Positions 11,395-22,318 of a stretch of 64,000 bases of DNA are shown here, piece after piece. The position numbers and the translations under genes are program-made. Positions within the stretch are counted from its first letter, which is position 1, and every line of letters starts with the position of its first letter. The notes beneath the pieces were generated by a model. That model saw nothing but the letters and a program-made list of their open reading frames with translations. It was not told the DNA's origin and made no database searches. Origin of the DNA: Sordariomycetes sp. S80-01Y (Eukaryota; Ascomycota; Sordariomycetes); the NCBI GenBank assembly GCA_037042185.1, contig JAXQJY010000025.1, positions 744,001-808,000 on the forward strand, written 5' to 3'.

Positions 11395-13613
11395 ATGGCA
11401 TCGACACCCTCGCCTGGCCAGGCTTGCACGCCACCTGGCACTGCGTCTTCCAAGCGGAGAAATCTGACAAGCCGTGCTTGCGATGCCTGTCGCGCGCGGA
11501 GACGGAAATGCGACCTGAGCACCGGCGCGTCACCGAGTGATGGGGCGGACGGGTGTATGAGTTGCACAAAACTGGGCATCAAGTGCAGCTTCAATATTCC
11601 CTCGAGGCCTCGAGGACCCAAGCCGAAGAGGTAAGCTCATTTTGCCATCCCATGGCGGCTCCAAGTGTTGTTCTAATTCAACGACTTACGTAGAAATTTG
11701 AGAAAGAAACAAGTGTCGCCAGTCGTGGAAGCGCAGGTTTCATCTTCAGCTTCAGAGGCAGAGCATCACGACAATACAGTTCGGAGCGCGCCAGTTCCAC
11801 TTAATCATGAACGTGACGCCAGTACGCCTGCCACGAGACGCGAGGGCAGCAGCTTGCACAGTCCCTCTCTGTTCGTAACAGCAACGACGACTGTGCCGTT
11901 CCCATACCCTGTACCCGAATCCGGAGCGCATGACCGTCTGTATCAGCGATACCCAACTGATGAAATATGTTCGCGCGAGGCCCTGGTGGCGATAATGCAG
12001 GACTTCATCGACCTGGTCTGCCCACTTATCCCAGTCGTACATCTTCCAACTTTTCGGCGCAATCTAGAAGCAGATAAAGATGTCCACGATACCAACTTCC
12101 TCTCCCTCCTGGTCGCACTCGTCGCTGTTACGGTCGGCTTACTTCACTCAAAGTTTGCGGCCTATCGGTGTCTTGACACTGCCTTTGCTGGTCGATTCTC
12201 GACGCGTGATACCCTGATCAGCTACTGCGTGCAGATGTGCCTGCGTCTCAGGTCACCCAACTACTGGGATGAGGTCAGTCATTGTCAGTGGGCAACGTCA
12301 TACATCCTCTCCATCGCGGTCTTTCAAATGGGCCGCGCAAACCAGAGTCGTATGTTGGAAGCGGAGGCACTGCAGTTGGCGCGAGTTCTTGGCTTCCACA
12401 AGCTGTCTACTTATGAAGGTCTGAACCTGATAGAGACGCAATTGAGGAAGAAGGCCTTCTGGCTTCAGTTTTACACATTCGCGTGAGTTTGGTATCTTAT
12501 CAGCCACGAATATGTCACTGACACAACCAGTCACACCAAGATCCAGCTTGGAAAGCGAAACCATGTTCCATACCTCGACTCATTTATCCTCAAGGACCTC
12601 GACTTTGCCGCTCTCGAGCCTGTCAACGTTGTGGACGAGCAGATCTTTGAAAGGCACTACACGAATACGAACACAACTCTACTCCCCAAAGATCTGCAGA
12701 GTCTCGCAACCTCCGCCAATGATTCAGATTTTAACTTAGTTAGCACCTTCATTGTCAACTCCCGCATCTTTCTAAAAGGGATACAGGAGTCAATACACGC
12801 AGACAGCTGCCTTTGCGGCTGTGTTCATCAACCTGGGGAGAGATTCGCTCGGTTAGAAAGTCTCTATGCTGAGTTGAAATACTCTCTTGATGGTCTGCCG
12901 TCATACATGCGGCCATGGAGTTCTGGTATTGGTCGTAGCTTCGGCCCGCATTGGGAGCAAATGGATACCTTCACAACCTCGGCGGCTCAAAGAAGCAGGC
13001 ATGGCGAGGATATGCTCGCAGGAGCTGCGAACAACGACGGTACACAATTTGAAATAGCGAGAGCGAACATTCACATTACTCATCTCTGGCTACAAAGCTA
13101 CATCCTGGACCGAATGGAGCTAGCATTGCCAGAGACCGAGACGGGCACACCAGCGAGCAGTGCCTCGCAGACCGCCAATGACAATCACATTGAGATGATT
13201 TGGAAAGAACGTGAAGATGTGTGCCGACAATTGCTATACCTTCTTCACGGAATTTCTCAACCATGTTTGGAGCCAAATGGGCATTATGTTGTGAGTGCCA
13301 TATCCTACAGAAATAGAGCAGGGTTTCGCCTAAACATACTTTTCTTCGGACACTGTTTCTTTCCTAGCTGCTGGCCTGGACTAACAACATTGCCTGCCAG
13401 ATCTACAAAGTAAGAGCTGTTGCAACATCGCTCCTCAGTTGCCCATTCCCTCCAGGGAGTCCCGTTGCTACCAGAGCATTAAGCTACGCACAAGAATTTT
13501 CTACCATCTTATCGTTACTCGACCACAGTGAAACTGTCAATACGGATGCGTTGGAGACATGGATCGACCGCGACCGTCAACTTGCTTCTCAACAGCAGAA
13601 CATAAACAGCTGA
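11395..13613 (+). CDS. Zn2Cys6 transcription factor, candidate regulator of the GH3 module
   Basis: Four exons (11395..11630, 11694..12482, 12531..13290, 13368..13613) give 676 aa. The cluster starts near residue 28: RACDACRARRRKC, a 16-residue spacer, then C-MS-C-TKLGIK-C, followed by the basic linker SRPRGPKPKR. The 16-residue gap between the third and fourth Cys is longer than usual but known in sugar-regulator families. A fungal transcription factor middle domain follows (FIDLVCPLIPVVHLPTFRR; ALQLARVLGFHKL; ETQLRKKAFWLQF). The last intron was placed because the spliced frame restores LLAWTNNIACQIYK and reads to a stop. It stands directly downstream of, and parallel to, the beta-glucosidase, and its promoter shares an element with that gene's promoter. 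Inducer and target are not determinable here. Confidence 0.88.
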
Positions 13614-15058
13614 ATAAACACTCTTCCCGTGCTTAGTTTGAGCGCCGTAGTCGAAAACCTGCGTGGTGGATTGTTCTGTTCTTAATGATTGGATTAAGAC
13701 ATTTCCCATACTTTCGCTAGTTTCCACACGAAGCTAACAGTCGAAACGAGGGTCAACGTAAGCTGCCCTTGCATATGTGCCTAGTTGCCTGCTTTCTACA
13801 ATCACAGAAATGCACCTCGAAGGGCTTTATGAAAAGCCAAACAATGCTTATCTGAGCTTCCGAACGTCTCATCATACTTTGTCGTCTCTGCGAGCGTATG
13901 GTTGCTGACACGACTAAAGCAGGGAACCTGCGTCCGAGGAGAAGTCTCGGCAGCATAAGCAGCATACTGGTCAAAGGTTTAGTGAAGTCATTCGGTTTGA
14001 CGAAGAGACACCGCATTATTGGGCGATTTTGTGTTGTACATGGTAGGACTGCTCAACAAATCACCGTTCAAATGCTCATCACCACTCCTGAGAGTTGCCT
14101 CACATGATACTTCGGACAAGGACAAATGTGAAACTGTCTCACATTAGAAGTCAGCTTCAACATCAGCTAACAGGTTCCATGATCACAATGCGTGGATTCC
14201 ATTCACTCACTATGGCCCTTAGGTATTATCGCTAGTTGTTTCAAGATCAATTTGTGAACAAACGAAGCTACCGCGATCAGAGCACTTATGTCCCCTAGCC
14301 TTTCCTCGGATAAAGCTTAAACTTGATCAGCGATTCTCGAGACTCTGTCTTCTGTCTCAGATGCGCCGTTAGTACGTGTATCAAGATAGAGCCCTGGCGA
14401 ATCTTCGTCATGTAGGTTCCCACTAGGGAAGGAAGTATATAAAAAACTATCTCTCCATTTTAGCCACTGGAATCTTTGGTTTTTTCCTTCAGAGAGCGAC
14501 CGAGAACTAAGTGTTACACAATGATTATCTGACTTCCTCCGTGGAAGGTTAGGGCCCGGCTACGGTACGGATCTCATGTGTTCTGATAGTAGAGTCTGGA
14601 GCCTCTTCTGGCACATACGACCATACCTAGTGGAAAATACGGGATCCCGTCCGCTCTCCCATAGTCAAACCACTAAGGGGCTGATTAGTAGTTGGGTCGG
14701 TGACGACCAGCGAATACCGGCTGTTGTATGTTTTCTTTTTTTTTTTTTGGGTTCTTTCCGTACCTCATGACTTTCTCTCCTGTCTCCCCGGGGCTTTTCC
14801 CTTCTCAAGATTGACCTTGCCCGTTGTTCAGGGCAGTGCTCGCATTATGAACAGTGCTGATTCCAAGAGTATCAAGATGTTTGGACGGTGACCAAGCAAC
14901 CCACTGGAAGTGACGACACCTAGGAAGTCAGCGATCCCCTCAAATTTTTGCATCAATTTGGCAGCTTCAATCACCACGGGATTTGCGCTGATCTCATCCA
15001 GCTGACATGGCGAAAGTCCGGTATCAAGTTTGACCGTGTTTGTCAACCGCTGGTTTTG
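13614..15058. other. Intergenic, with a possible gene fragment at 14828-15058 (-)
   Basis: No intact gene is seen. On the minus strand 14828-15058 stays open and contains DEISANPVVIEAAKLMQKF, a helix-like stretch that reads as protein. It lacks an ATG and stops exactly where the repeat copy at 15059 begins. It may be a gene relic truncated at its 5' end, but I do not recognise the family. A poly-T run sits at about 14734-14747. Confidence 0.3.
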
Positions 15059-15260
15059 GCTAGCAGGGTGTCAGGGCCAAGTAAATACAGAAATTGACGA
15101 GCTGGCCAATTGTAGCCTGCAAACGGTGTCATTTCCCCACAAATAAGCCCCAGCCCCTTTCTCGCCCAGACCAACCCGTCAGCACGCATGCAGCGCCTCG
15201 AGTTGAGGTCACTCAAGAGCGGCTGTAATAACTGTAAATTGACGTATTGACCAATAAGGA
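15059..15260. repeat. Dispersed repeat copy 2, less mutated
   Basis: Same-orientation partner of 5198-5395. It keeps C and G at most sites where copy 1 has T or A, so it lies closer to the ancestral sequence. Homology starts at gctagcagg and fades after ccaataagga. With copy 1 it brackets the transporter/GH3/regulator module as a direct repeat about 9.9 kb apart. It has no coding capacity and no clear terminal inverted repeats. Confidence 0.78.
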
Positions 15261-15493
15261 AGGCTTAGTCGTGTACTTCAGGAAGACACAGAAACAGCAG
15301 AGCCTCGCCGTGCAACGAAGTGGGCCCTCAGTATTGAATTGCCCAGCGGGTCCTCAGAAAGGATCTGGGAATTGACGAGGGACCTAATCATTGACGACGT
15401 GAGTGCGTGGAGATTCTAACCGCAGTCTGCAACCAGCTTGTCTCTTCGACTGTAGGACCCATGTAACAAAAGGTGGTTGCTTTTGTTCGCGAG

Positions 15494-15499
15494 TATAAG
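15494..15499 (+). promoter_or_regulatory. TATA-like box upstream of the aspartic protease
   Basis: TATAAG within gagtataagtagc lies 83 bp before the chosen ATG (15577). This spacing is typical of fungal TATA promoters and argues for the downstream start rather than the in-frame ATG at 15517, which lies only 23 bp from the box. Confidence 0.4.
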
Positions 15500-15576
15500 T
15501 AGCCCACAGGGCGCGCATGCTTCTACGATCTTACGCCCTCAGCCACATATTCACCCTTCGAGAACTACTATTCATT

Positions 15577-16914
15577 ATGAAAACTTCTTCTGTGCCCCTA
15601 ATACTTCTGGGTGCGGTCACGGGCCATGCTGCCCTCCTTCCTCTCAGCCGTCGCCAGGAGGCCAACCCTAGGACCATTACTTCAACGCAAAACGGAGCCA
15701 CCTTGAGAGTCGAAGTACAAGTAAATGGCCAGGTCTTCTATCTCAACCCCGACACCGGCAGCAGTGATCTTTGGGTTCCAACCGCCGACTTCCAATGTGT
15801 CGAGCCTGTCAGCAACTTGGAGGTTTCCCAAGACGATTGTCATTTCGGCGCCACATACGAAATCCCAGAATCGACCGAATACGTAGCCAACCAAACCTTT
15901 GGCGTCCAGTACGGCACGGGTATAGCGCTCGGAAAGGTTGCATATGCCAATGTCACTGTCAATGGCATCACTGTCGAGCATCAGAAGATCGGTCTCGTCG
16001 ACAGAACGAATGATGTCGGTGACGACCTTGGAAGTGGAATTCTGGGCTTGGGCTTTCCACCATTGACCTCGGCGCACCCCGGGAAAGACCTGGACAACAG
16101 CACCCTCCTGTTCAATCGCGCTGTTTACGACCCTGTATTTGTCAGCATGTACAAGCAAGACCTAGTCGAGCCTTGGTACAGCTTCGCCATTGAGCGCCCT
16201 CAGAAGAATACTACTGTGTCTCCTGGTGGATGGCTTGGTCTTGGAGAGCTGCCCCCCGTTAAGCATTCTCAAGATTGGGCGGTGAAGCAAATTGAGGTCA
16301 CAGAGGGCCTACCAAACGAGCTGACTGGTGGCAAAAATGAAATTACTCTCATGACTTTGACCGTCGACGGCGTCACCTGGGGCAACTCCTCCGCCAACTC
16401 AAAGGTCACAAACTCAACACCATTCCAAGCTGTTGTCGACACGGGAAACCACATGAATCTGTTCCCGACCGAGATCGCTGAAGCTATCAACTCCCTCTTC
16501 GACCCTCCAGGAAAGTTCGACAAGGAATCCCACGTCTATTTCGTGGACTGCAACGCCACGACGCCTGAGCTCGGAGTCATCCTGGATGGTCAGACGTTCT
16601 GGCACCAGAAACCCGAAGATTTGATCTTTCACGATACCAGCGGCCTCTGCTATTCGAGCGTCGCTCCAACTGGTGAGGATGACGGGCTGGCGTTGAACTT
16701 CCTCGGCGACGCCTTCTTGCGCAACGTTGTGTCAGTGTTTGACTTTGGAAAGGAGGAGATGCGCTTTGCTGCGAGGACGGAGGACGCTGGCGGGAAGAGC
16801 GGTGATGGGGACAACGGATCCGAGAACCGACATTTGTCCACAGCCAATGTGGCATTCAGTTCCACCGTTGGAGGCTTTGGTGTTATTGGCACGCTTCTCG
16901 CAATCTTGTGGTAG
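15577..16914 (+). CDS. Pepsin-like aspartic protease, secreted, possibly GPI-anchored
   Basis: Single-exon A1-family peptidase. The start at 15577 opens with a clear signal peptide (MKTSSVPLILLGAVTGHA), while the upstream ATG at 15517 would bury it. A dibasic site follows (PLSRRQ), possibly for a Kex2-like processing step. Both catalytic Asp motifs are present: PDTGSSDLWVP and VVDTGNHMNLFP. A flap-like region VQYGTGIALGKV and the lobe motif GSGILGLGFP lie between them. The C-terminus is Ser/Gly/Asn-rich and ends in a short hydrophobic stretch (GGFGVIGTLLAILW) with no residues after it, as in yapsin-type GPI-anchored proteases. It probably acts at the cell surface or outside the cell. It lies between the two sugar modules with no evident functional link. 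Confidence 0.9.
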   Translation: MKTSSVPLILLGAVTGHAALLPLSRRQEANPRTITSTQNGATLRVEVQVNGQVFYLNPDTGSSDLWVPTADFQCVEPVSNLEVSQDDCHFGATYEIPESTEYVANQTFGVQYGTGIALGKVAYANVTVNGITVEHQKIGLVDRTNDVGDDLGSGILGLGFPPLTSAHPGKDLDNSTLLFNRAVYDPVFVSMYKQDLVEPWYSFAIERPQKNTTVSPGGWLGLGELPPVKHSQDWAVKQIEVTEGLPNELTGGKNEITLMTLTVDGVTWGNSSANSKVTNSTPFQAVVDTGNHMNLFPTEIAEAINSLFDPPGKFDKESHVYFVDCNATTPELGVILDGQTFWHQKPEDLIFHDTSGLCYSSVAPTGEDDGLALNFLGDAFLRNVVSVFDFGKEEMRFAARTEDAGGKSGDGDNGSENRHLSTANVAFSSTVGGFGVIGTLLAILW

Positions 16915-17193
16915 GTATAATGCAGGATGCAAGGCACTAGGCTTTGCACCTTCGAGTATTTTTTCCTACCCTCGGCCCTTTACAGACCCTACACTTTGTC
17001 GTTAATATCTTCTGTACCTCGTCTCTCTGAGCGCTACATCTTTTCGTTAATAGAACCTGTACCTCGCCATCAGGGAGCCTAAGCACCTAGTCTAGGAATT
17101 GCATGGTAGGCTGTACATTGATGAAATTATAGACTATGAGTTAATACATCTAACACCCAAAGATGAGCCTCACAAAACGAAGAACCTCTTTCC

Positions 17194-19021
17194 CTAGACC
17201 TTCTCTTCAGTGACAACATGTGCCTCCGTCTTCTTCGGCTCGTGGTTGAGCTCAGCGTAGGCGTCCACCACGTACGACCCAAATTTGCGCGTAGGGACCT
17301 TGTCGCCAAACATAATGTCCAGCTCCTCGAACGTCCGGTCCTTGGTTTCGGTGAGGCGGAAGAAGGCCCAAAGCGTGGTGACCAGGGCAGTGCCCATCCA
17401 GAAGAAACCTAGGAACGGGAGTCAGCGGCACTTCTTTTACACACAAGTGTGGGGGAACTTACCAGTGAAGCCTCGCCAGTTGAGCTCGGTGGGGTTCATG
17501 AAGTAAGGCTCAATGATGTTGGCGATCAGATTGCAAACGTAGTAGGCATTTCTGGCAAGACAAATGGTCTTTTGACGGAGACGAGTAGAAGACACTTCGG
17601 CGGGAATCGTCCAGCCGACTGGACCGATTGTCAGAGAGAAACTCAGCAGCCAGATGATGCAGAAGGCAGATTGCACCCAGCCTAGAGCGGTATTGGTCTT
17701 GTGGCTCGGGATGGTGAGGATGCCAATCAGGAACAGCATGGTGATCATACTCGTCATACCAGCGAGGTACAGATTACGGCGTCCGAACTTGCTCATAAGG
17801 AACCACGAGAAGATGGTGCCGAGGAAAGCAATTCCCGTGCCGCCGAGGCCGAGAGCGTAAGCGTTGTCGGAGTTCATACCGGCCTGCTCGAAGAAGTACG
17901 TCGCGCTGTAGGCAAAAGCACTGCCAGCAAGGACCTGTCCGGAGAAGCTAACGCAGGCAATCTCGGTACGGCGGAGGTTTGTGCCGCGGAAGCAATCGAT
18001 GTAGGAGCTTCCCGACACCAGCTCCTGCTCGATCTGGTTCGTGCGGATCATCATGGCGACTTTGTTCTTCGCATTTTGCTTGTCCACCTTGGAGACACGG
18101 AGGATTGTCTTCTCCGCTTCCTCGTAGCGCCCATTGCGGGAGAGCCACCACGGGGATTCGGGCATGAACCAGGCACAGAGCATCAGGGGTCCAGGCCAGA
18201 GCCACTGGATGGCAAAGGGGATACGGTAGCTCCACTCGTCAGTCCGGCCGATCAGAGACCTGAGCACGCCGGCACTGACGAGTTGACCTGTCGCGAAACA
18301 GATATTGGTGTATGCTGTGAGGTAGGGACGGAGGGCGAGGGGCAGGATCTCGGAGGCATAGGCCGGACCAATGGTAGCAAACACTCCCCATGGGATTCTG
18401 CGAGATGTTAGAGACTTGTACAATTTTCCGAGGAAACTGAGGGAGTTGCCTTACCCGCAAAGTGCCTGTCCGACAGTCTGAATCATGACTGACTTGCCGA
18501 AGAAGGAGATGAAGATGAAGCCATTCATGAATCCTAAGCTGACGAAGAACGTTGGTCGGTATCCAAACATCTTGATCAAGTAACCATTGAGGAAGGCACC
18601 AATGATGCAACTGGCTTCCATTAGCAGGAGAACATCTCTTTTCCAATATCCCTTACCCGGCCGTGGAAATAGCACCAAGCGCAGACTGCCACTTTCCGGC
18701 AACTTCGTGACGGCCATCTGGGTACTGCTGACCGAACTGGTCCTTGAAGGCAGGGTAAGCAAAGAAGTTTGTGATCAGGGACGTGTCGTAGCCCTCCATG
18801 ATGATGGACATGGACACGATCAAGGACCACATGACGGCCTTCCAGTGGATCTTCAAGGCCGCCATCACGGTCGTTGTGTGTTCCTCATCGTTGGCAGCAC
18901 GGGCAGCGTCAAGAGACTGCTCGAAGCCGTCGTCAGTCTTGACCACAGCGACATGGTCGGTCTTGGGCCGGCCGTCATCGAGGCTGTCGTGACGTCCAGC
19001 CTTCTCGTCGACCGTAGCCAT
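17194..19021 (-). CDS. MFS alpha-glucoside (maltose permease-like) transporter
   Basis: Four exons, complement(17194..17408, 17463..18397, 18455..18610, 18657..19021), 556 aa, phases consistent. The N-terminus is hydrophilic, then MSIIMEGYDTSLITNFF at TM1, as in yeast MAL/AGT-type alpha-glucoside:proton symporters. Splicing restores STAGCIIGAFLNGYLI, LCGIPWGVFATI and the final GFTGFFWMG. Other marks are MPESPWWLSRNGRYEEA in the central loop, SKFGRRNLYL, and the terminal TETKDRTFEELDIMFGDK that replaces the hexose-carrier PETKG. Acceptor choice for the first intron was decided by conservation (T after CCAG). The next genes rightward are a Zn2Cys6 factor and an alpha-galactosidase, so its substrate may be an alpha-galactoside such as melibiose or raffinose; this is inference only. 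Confidence 0.9.
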
Positions 19022-19848
19022 CTTGATGGAACGGTCCAGTAAAGAGACGGTGGAGGCAAGGGGTTGAAGGTGCGAAGGCGATACTCAGGAAACCACGAGG
19101 TTGTGGAGACTGCTGTACTTGACGCTGGTGGGCTTCCCCGTGTTCATATAGAATTGCAGAAGAACGTGCGTTGCGACCCAAGCCCCCGGTGCTCCGAAGT
19201 CATCGTGATAGGAGCCGACAAGTATGGCCCTTCGGGAAGACTGAAGAGCCAGCCAATGCCACGAAACGTCGGTTAGGGCCCCTGTCCCCGCGTAGTCAGT
19301 CACACAACCCCCAGGTGGGCACGCAAATTACATCTGACAGCCCGTCGAGCGATGAATCGGAATGGGTCGCTCCTCCGCCGAGCAGACGCTATGGAGCGCT
19401 ACGATGGGGATGCTGCGGCAAACTTGCGGGATTGCTGATGTCCGAGTGGTCTACTAGCTCGTAATATCCTGGTTTTGGTGACTCCAATTTTCCCCACGGG
19501 GAGGGCAACCGGGCCCCCCTGTATGCCTCTACCGGGGTTCCCCTCTCCGCGCGTCGGATATCGCGAGTCAAGTTGGTTGAGGAATCGATATTGGAAGAGA
19601 GCAGGCGCTGATTCCCGCTGAATAACCTGGCTAGGGAGTCGGCTTTGAAGATGGGCAATTGGCGCGCCTCAGTGATACTAACAGTGAGGCTCAAATTCAC
19701 CCGACGGCACTCCGATCAACGCTGTGGATTTTAAATACTGGAGAGCTAGTTTCGACCGGAGATATATATGCGCTAGGCTCATAGAGAGAACGCGCTTCTT
19801 CTGCATTTTGCTTAATCTGGAAATGGTGGTCTTGATTATGTGGTATGA
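19022..19848. other. Intergenic: transporter promoter and 3' flank of regulator
   Basis: This 830 bp region lies upstream of the leftward transporter and downstream of the leftward regulator. Scattered CGG/CCG triplets occur (for example near 19376-19382 and 19540-19556), but I found no repeated motif or gene. Confidence 0.4.
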
Positions 19849-21609
19849 TCAGGATAGCGTCTCAGAATACCAGTCTTGCAAGCTCCCGCTCGGGCGCATA
19901 GCCTGTGTGGATCCGTCAGGGAGAGAGGCGAACTTCTCGGGCATGCTGCTCCCGTGCTCGAGAATGAACCGCAGCATCCACCTATCCATCGCGAAGCTGT
20001 GCTCAATGGAGTAGAGGCACGCGTTGTGGAAGACCTTGAGTCTGGCAAGTGTTGTGTCGAGCATGACCCAATGCGTCTGCAGCTCCGTCAGGATCTCAAA
20101 GTTGTGCTCGAGCCGCTTGCGCATCGCCTGCGTCTTCCCGTTGGTCTCCTGGCCGAAGAAGAGCATGTGCATGTACACCGTCGACGTGACCACCAGCATG
20201 TGCCCGACCATGGCGTAGAGGCACTTGCAATTGGCTGATTGCTCTGCCATGTAGAGCAAGTCGCAGAAGGCCTGAGCGTGGTACGTACATTGATTCGCGT
20301 ATGAGTCCGCCACGCTTGAAGGATTTTGGTAACTTTCGGCCATAAACTGGTAGAACAGCACCTCATGGTAGTAATGAAAGCCCAGATGCAGCGCGGCAAA
20401 CGATGTGCCTTGGCCTATCTGCGCATAGCGATGCAGGTTTTCGCGAGTTTCCTCGAGATAAGGCGGAAGGTCGTCTCTCCACTGATTGAGCTTTTGTGCA
20501 AGAGCCTCAATCTCCGGTATCAGGGCCGTTGGCGCCATGCAGTCTTCAACCGACGTCGTGTTCAGATCTTGGATCTCGGCCCAAACACTGGTCAAACGAG
20601 CCATCTCTCCCCATATGCCCCGAGGTGGCGTTCTTTCCGTATTGAAGGTGTCGATAGTTGATAGGTTCAGGAACTGCGACTCTTCGACTGGCAACTCTAC
20701 GTCGTGCCGGTAGTTGAGCTGCCTGGACAGCTTGAGACCCGCGGAGCTCCAGATGTCGATCATATAAAGCGTCCACCACACTGTGAGTGCGTAAGCCGGC
20801 AGATCGCAGAGGCATATCCATCTTACTGACCGCGTAAATTAATCTGGTGCTCGAGCTCGGTTGCGCATTGCCTCCGAGGCAGGTCCAGTATAAGCCCGAG
20901 CCGCAGCGCCGTGGCGTAGTACAAGGCCTCTGCCTCGCTTTTGCCATCCACGAAACACATAGTTCCGAGCAAGATGCACCCTTGGATAGTCAAGATGGAC
21001 ACATCTCGCATATCCAGAGCTTGATACGCTTTTTCGGCAAAGTGATCCCCATGCCTTTGCGGAGTGGAAGAGAACCTAACGCAGGTCAGCGTTCACGACG
21101 CCCCCTTTTTACGAGAACAACGCCAACCTTGATCCCAGCGACAGCACAGCGCACAGGATGACGTCGGGTATCTGGTTGTTTTGCAGGTCACTTTCGAAAG
21201 CTGGCCGGTGAAACAGGCTATGGTGCTTGTCGTGCACGACATCGAAGTAGTGATTGACCATTTCCCGTCTCCATGACGGGTCTAACTGGAGCAAACCATG
21301 CTTCCTGCTCCGCGAAACATGCGATGCATTGCTGCTCAAGTCGTCTGCTCCAGAAAGGCCACCATCACTGGCACTTTGATGTTGGAAGACTGGCGACAGC
21401 TGATGGTCTTGGGGCGAGGCCGGTGCCCTCACCGCTGGGCTGAGGCTGCAGTGGATTTGCAGCTTCTCGCAACGGGCACATGGTGCTGCGGTGCTGGTCT
21501 TGTTCGGGCGACATTTCCGCTTTCCCATGCTGTGATGCTGGTCAGCCACGCGTCTTCAGCGCAAAAGATCCACTTGCCGGCAAGCACAGCAGGCAGTTGC
21601 TGGTCTCAT
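19849..21609 (-). CDS. Zn2Cys6 transcription factor with a probable GC-AG first intron
   Basis: Four exons, complement(19849..20780, 20831..21075, 21128..21529, 21578..21609), 536 aa. The first exon is only 32 nt and ends in TGC CG. A GC donor (GCAAGT, the typical GC-type consensus) and an acceptor at 21530 join it to C ATG GGA. This creates C-CA-C-RMGKRK-C-x10-C-AR-C-EKLQIH-C, an exact 2/6/10/2/6 zinc cluster. The GT donor two codons on would give a 10-residue gap and break it. The remainder is a fungal-specific transcription factor domain: YFDVVHDKHHSLFHRP, the spliced LGSRFSSTPQRHGDHFAEKAYQ (positions ~21050-21150), EAEALYYATALRLGLILDL, and RVWWTLYMIDIW. It sits between the transporter and the alpha-galactosidase and diverges from the latter, so it is the likely pathway regulator. 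Confidence 0.85.
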
Positions 21610-22318
21610 CTGGACTGACGGTCACGTAAGGATCCAAGTCGTTGACATTGTTTTGCCGGTCTAATGAAGGTTCACGAAAGCCGCAAGATCCATCTCGACA
21701 GCTGGTCAAGGCGGTGCGCCAGTACGGTCGGCAGCCAATGACCGAGACTGGAGACGCTTCGGCGTTTGTGCTGAGGATAAAGGCTCCCTCGTCGGCGCAT
21801 GACAGGGCACCATAGTCTCAGGCTGAGCCGACGCATCTCATCCCCCGAGTGCCGAGGCGGCGAGATCCCCGACCATGTTGATGCATGAAAGAAGCGAGCA
21901 ATGGGATGCACGTTGATTGGGAGAAGTTACTCGAGCTTTGTGTCACCCACCCCCTGCAGTGAGGGGAAGAGCCCGAACCCCGCCATTGGCGCCCCTCGTC
22001 GACTGGATAGCTGCATAAGGCGTCTCGCCTCCAAGGCACCCTCGAGCACCGCACATTCTCTACCTCCTCCACTACGGAGTAGACGCCGAGCGTTGCTACA
22101 AGCCCGTCACGCGGCGTCGCTGTTCTGTTGGAGACACGCGCCTAGACCCAATCCGAGCGCGCGAATGCCGCAGCCTTTCCCGCAACTGTACCCCACGACG
22201 AAACCCTCGTCATGGGTATTAAACACCTAGACGGGGGCAGTCGCAAAGTTGGGGGACAGCTTTGCTCGCCTTCCAGTCAACTTTTCTCCCTCCTTGGACC
22301 ACGACCGCATCAGTCAAC
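21610..22318. promoter_or_regulatory. Divergent promoter of regulator and alpha-galactosidase
   Basis: Intergenic, 709 bp. CGG/CCG triplets are frequent, including the CGAG-rich block near 21846-21872 (CCCCCGAG, GCCGAGGCGGCGAG). I could not define a repeated operator. A pyrimidine-rich stretch (cttttctccctcc, 22281-22293) precedes the galactosidase ATG. Confidence 0.35.

Noticed and set aside
5198-15260. Complete LTR retrotransposon between the two repeats
   Set aside because: The intervening genes are host metabolic genes; no gag, protease or reverse transcriptase motifs exist.
17701-18411. 236-codon plus-strand frame inside the alpha-glucoside transporter
   Set aside because: Shadow of the minus-strand transporter, whose motifs are clear.
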